Positions 4,837-5,798 of a stretch of 5,798 nucleotides of DNA are shown here, piece by piece. Position 1 is the stretch's first letter, and each line of letters starts with the position of its first letter. Below the pieces are notes generated by a model. The model worked only from the letters and a program-made list of their open reading frames with translations. It had not been told where the DNA came from and did no database searches. The stretch covers positions 1 to 5,798 of the forward strand of contig JARIEH010000169.1 of NCBI GenBank assembly GCA_029256865.1, written 5' to 3'. Source of the DNA: Psychrobacter sp. Lineage in GTDB: Bacteria > Pseudomonadota > Gammaproteobacteria > Pseudomonadales > Moraxellaceae. The position numbers were made by a program, and so were the translations under genes.

Positions 4837-5798
4837 AACTGGTTTTACGCAGCTCGCAATATACTGATGTCTTAATCCCTTACGAATCAGGGAGCGTTTC
4901 AGACAGGCTTTGGAGTCGGTAACAGTCACATCCATTAGTCTTAATCCCTTACGAATCAGGGAGCGTTTCAGACGTATACGATGCGTGCTTGTTCTTTGTC
5001 TTGCTCAATCTCTGTCTTAATCCCTTACGAATCAGGGAGCGTTTCAGACACCGACTGCTGAATAGCGATAGCAGATTGTGCGATTGCAAAACCTTTCTCG
5101 ACTGCAAATAATGCTTTGTAGATACCTGACTGCGTCTTACTCCCTTACGAATCAGGGAGCGTTTCAGACATAGGTGCCCAAGCGGAAGTAAAAATGTTAA
5201 AGGTCTTAATCCCTTACGAATCAGGGAGCGTTTCAGACCTTAGCCCTTCTAATATTGTTCACGATGCTATAGTCTTAATCCCTTACGAATCAGGGAGCGT
5301 TTCAGACTCCAAGATGCATTTCGAACGAATGAAGGTAACTGTCTTAATCCCTTACGAATCAGGGAGCGTTTCAGACTCATCTATTTCAATATGCAGTAGA
5401 TTACCTTTAAGTCTTAATCCCTTACGAATCAGGGAGCGTTTCAGACTACTGGAGTCGCGACTTCGATATTACCTGCTCTGTCTTAATCCCTTACGAATCA
5501 GGGAGCGTTTCAGACTATTGTTGGACCAATACTAGATCTTAAAGGTAAGTCTTAATCCCTTACGAATCAGGGAGCGTTTCAGACGAAGCCTGGTGGTCGC
5601 TTTGAATTTCGTGATCGTCTTAATCCCTTACGAATCAGGGAGCGTTTCAGACAATATATTTTTTATCCATCCAAGGATAGTTGTCAGTCTTAATCCCTTA
5701 CGAATCAGGGAGCGTTTCAGACGATATCGGAATCGGCGCTAAAAAAGGTCAACTGGTCTTAATCCCTTACGAATCAGGGAGCGTTTCAGACAATATAG
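4837..5798 (-). CRISPR. CRISPR array 2: 13 intact repeats, 13 spacers
   Basis: Repeats of 36 bp start at 4869, 4938, 5014, 5134, 5203, 5272, 5341, 5411, 5480, 5549, 5617, 5687 and 5756; the degenerate repeat at 4802-4836 closes the left end. All have C at position 27 (GGGAGCGTTTCAGAC), unlike the T of array 1. The only other change is A to C at 5140, in the repeat starting at 5134. Spacers are 32-34 nt except two neighbours, of 40 nt (4974-5013) and 84 nt (5050-5133). Most spacers have an open reading frame through their full length, as expected from phage or plasmid genes. I infer minus-strand transcription from a leader beyond the right edge. The last 7 bases (5792-5798) begin another spacer or the leader. 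Reading frames found here on the plus strand (for example 5194-5535) are only repeats read through and are not genes. Confidence 0.98.

Noticed and set aside
4619..4922. Two overlapping plus-strand reading frames of 82 and 72 codons
   Set aside because: They run through hairpins and CRISPR repeats, have no recognisable protein features and no ribosome binding site worth the name.
5194..5535. Open reading frame of 113 codons on the plus strand with a repeated SVSD motif
   Set aside because: It is array 2 read through: the repeated peptide VLIPYESGSVSD is the translated CRISPR repeat.
5401..5548. Inverted 10-mers TTACCTTTAA (5401-5410) and TTAAAGGTAA (5539-5548) at the ends of two spacers
   Set aside because: With 18 spacers compared on both strands, one shared 10-mer is not far from chance, and the neighbouring bases do not match.

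Overview
The window is the adaptation end of a CRISPR-Cas locus. Two arrays that share a 36-bp repeat flank five protein genes, all on the minus strand. Protein style, moderate GC and A/T-rich intergenic DNA suggest a gammaproteobacterium, perhaps Moraxellaceae (Psychrobacter-like). That is an impression; there is no rRNA or other taxonomic marker here.

Layout, left to right: array 1 (six repeats, five complete spacers, running off the left edge); its A/T-rich leader (about 405-560) with a consensus IHF site; a 19-nt repeat-like piece in inverted orientation (581-599); a cas2 gene (703-993), cas1 (1069-2196) and a second, different cas2 gene (2218-2505); an AlkB-family dioxygenase (2613-3380); a class I SAM-dependent methyltransferase of unknown substrate (3531-4439); a promoter, a hairpin that could mask its ribosome binding site, and a terminator; a cluster of six hairpins (4588-4811) that looks like a small non-autonomous mobile element inserted in a repeat; and array 2 (13 intact repeats plus one degenerate terminal repeat), running off the right edge.

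Array direction: the leader and IHF site lie right of array 1, the degenerate terminal repeat lies at the left end of array 2, and the repeat read on the minus strand ends in GGGATTAAGAC. This resembles repeats cut by Cas6, with an 8-nt handle ATTAAGAC. Both arrays are therefore probably transcribed right to left, like the genes. The Cas1 style and repeat suggest a type III-linked adaptation module, but no interference gene (cas10, cas7, cas5, cas6, cas3, cas9, cas12) is present, so the type stays open.

Cas1 and one or both Cas2 proteins would integrate new spacers at the leader ends. The arrays share an otherwise identical repeat that differs by one fixed base (T in array 1, C in array 2), so both probably use this machinery but grow separately. 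AlkB and the methyltransferase lie between the cas genes and array 2, each with its own plausible promoter, so they may simply be neighbours.

The points most worth a second look are the hairpin element that splits a repeat, the 84-nt spacer that reads like a phage tape-measure gene, the two cas2 genes around cas1, the inverted partial repeat beside the leader, and the hairpin over the methyltransferase start.
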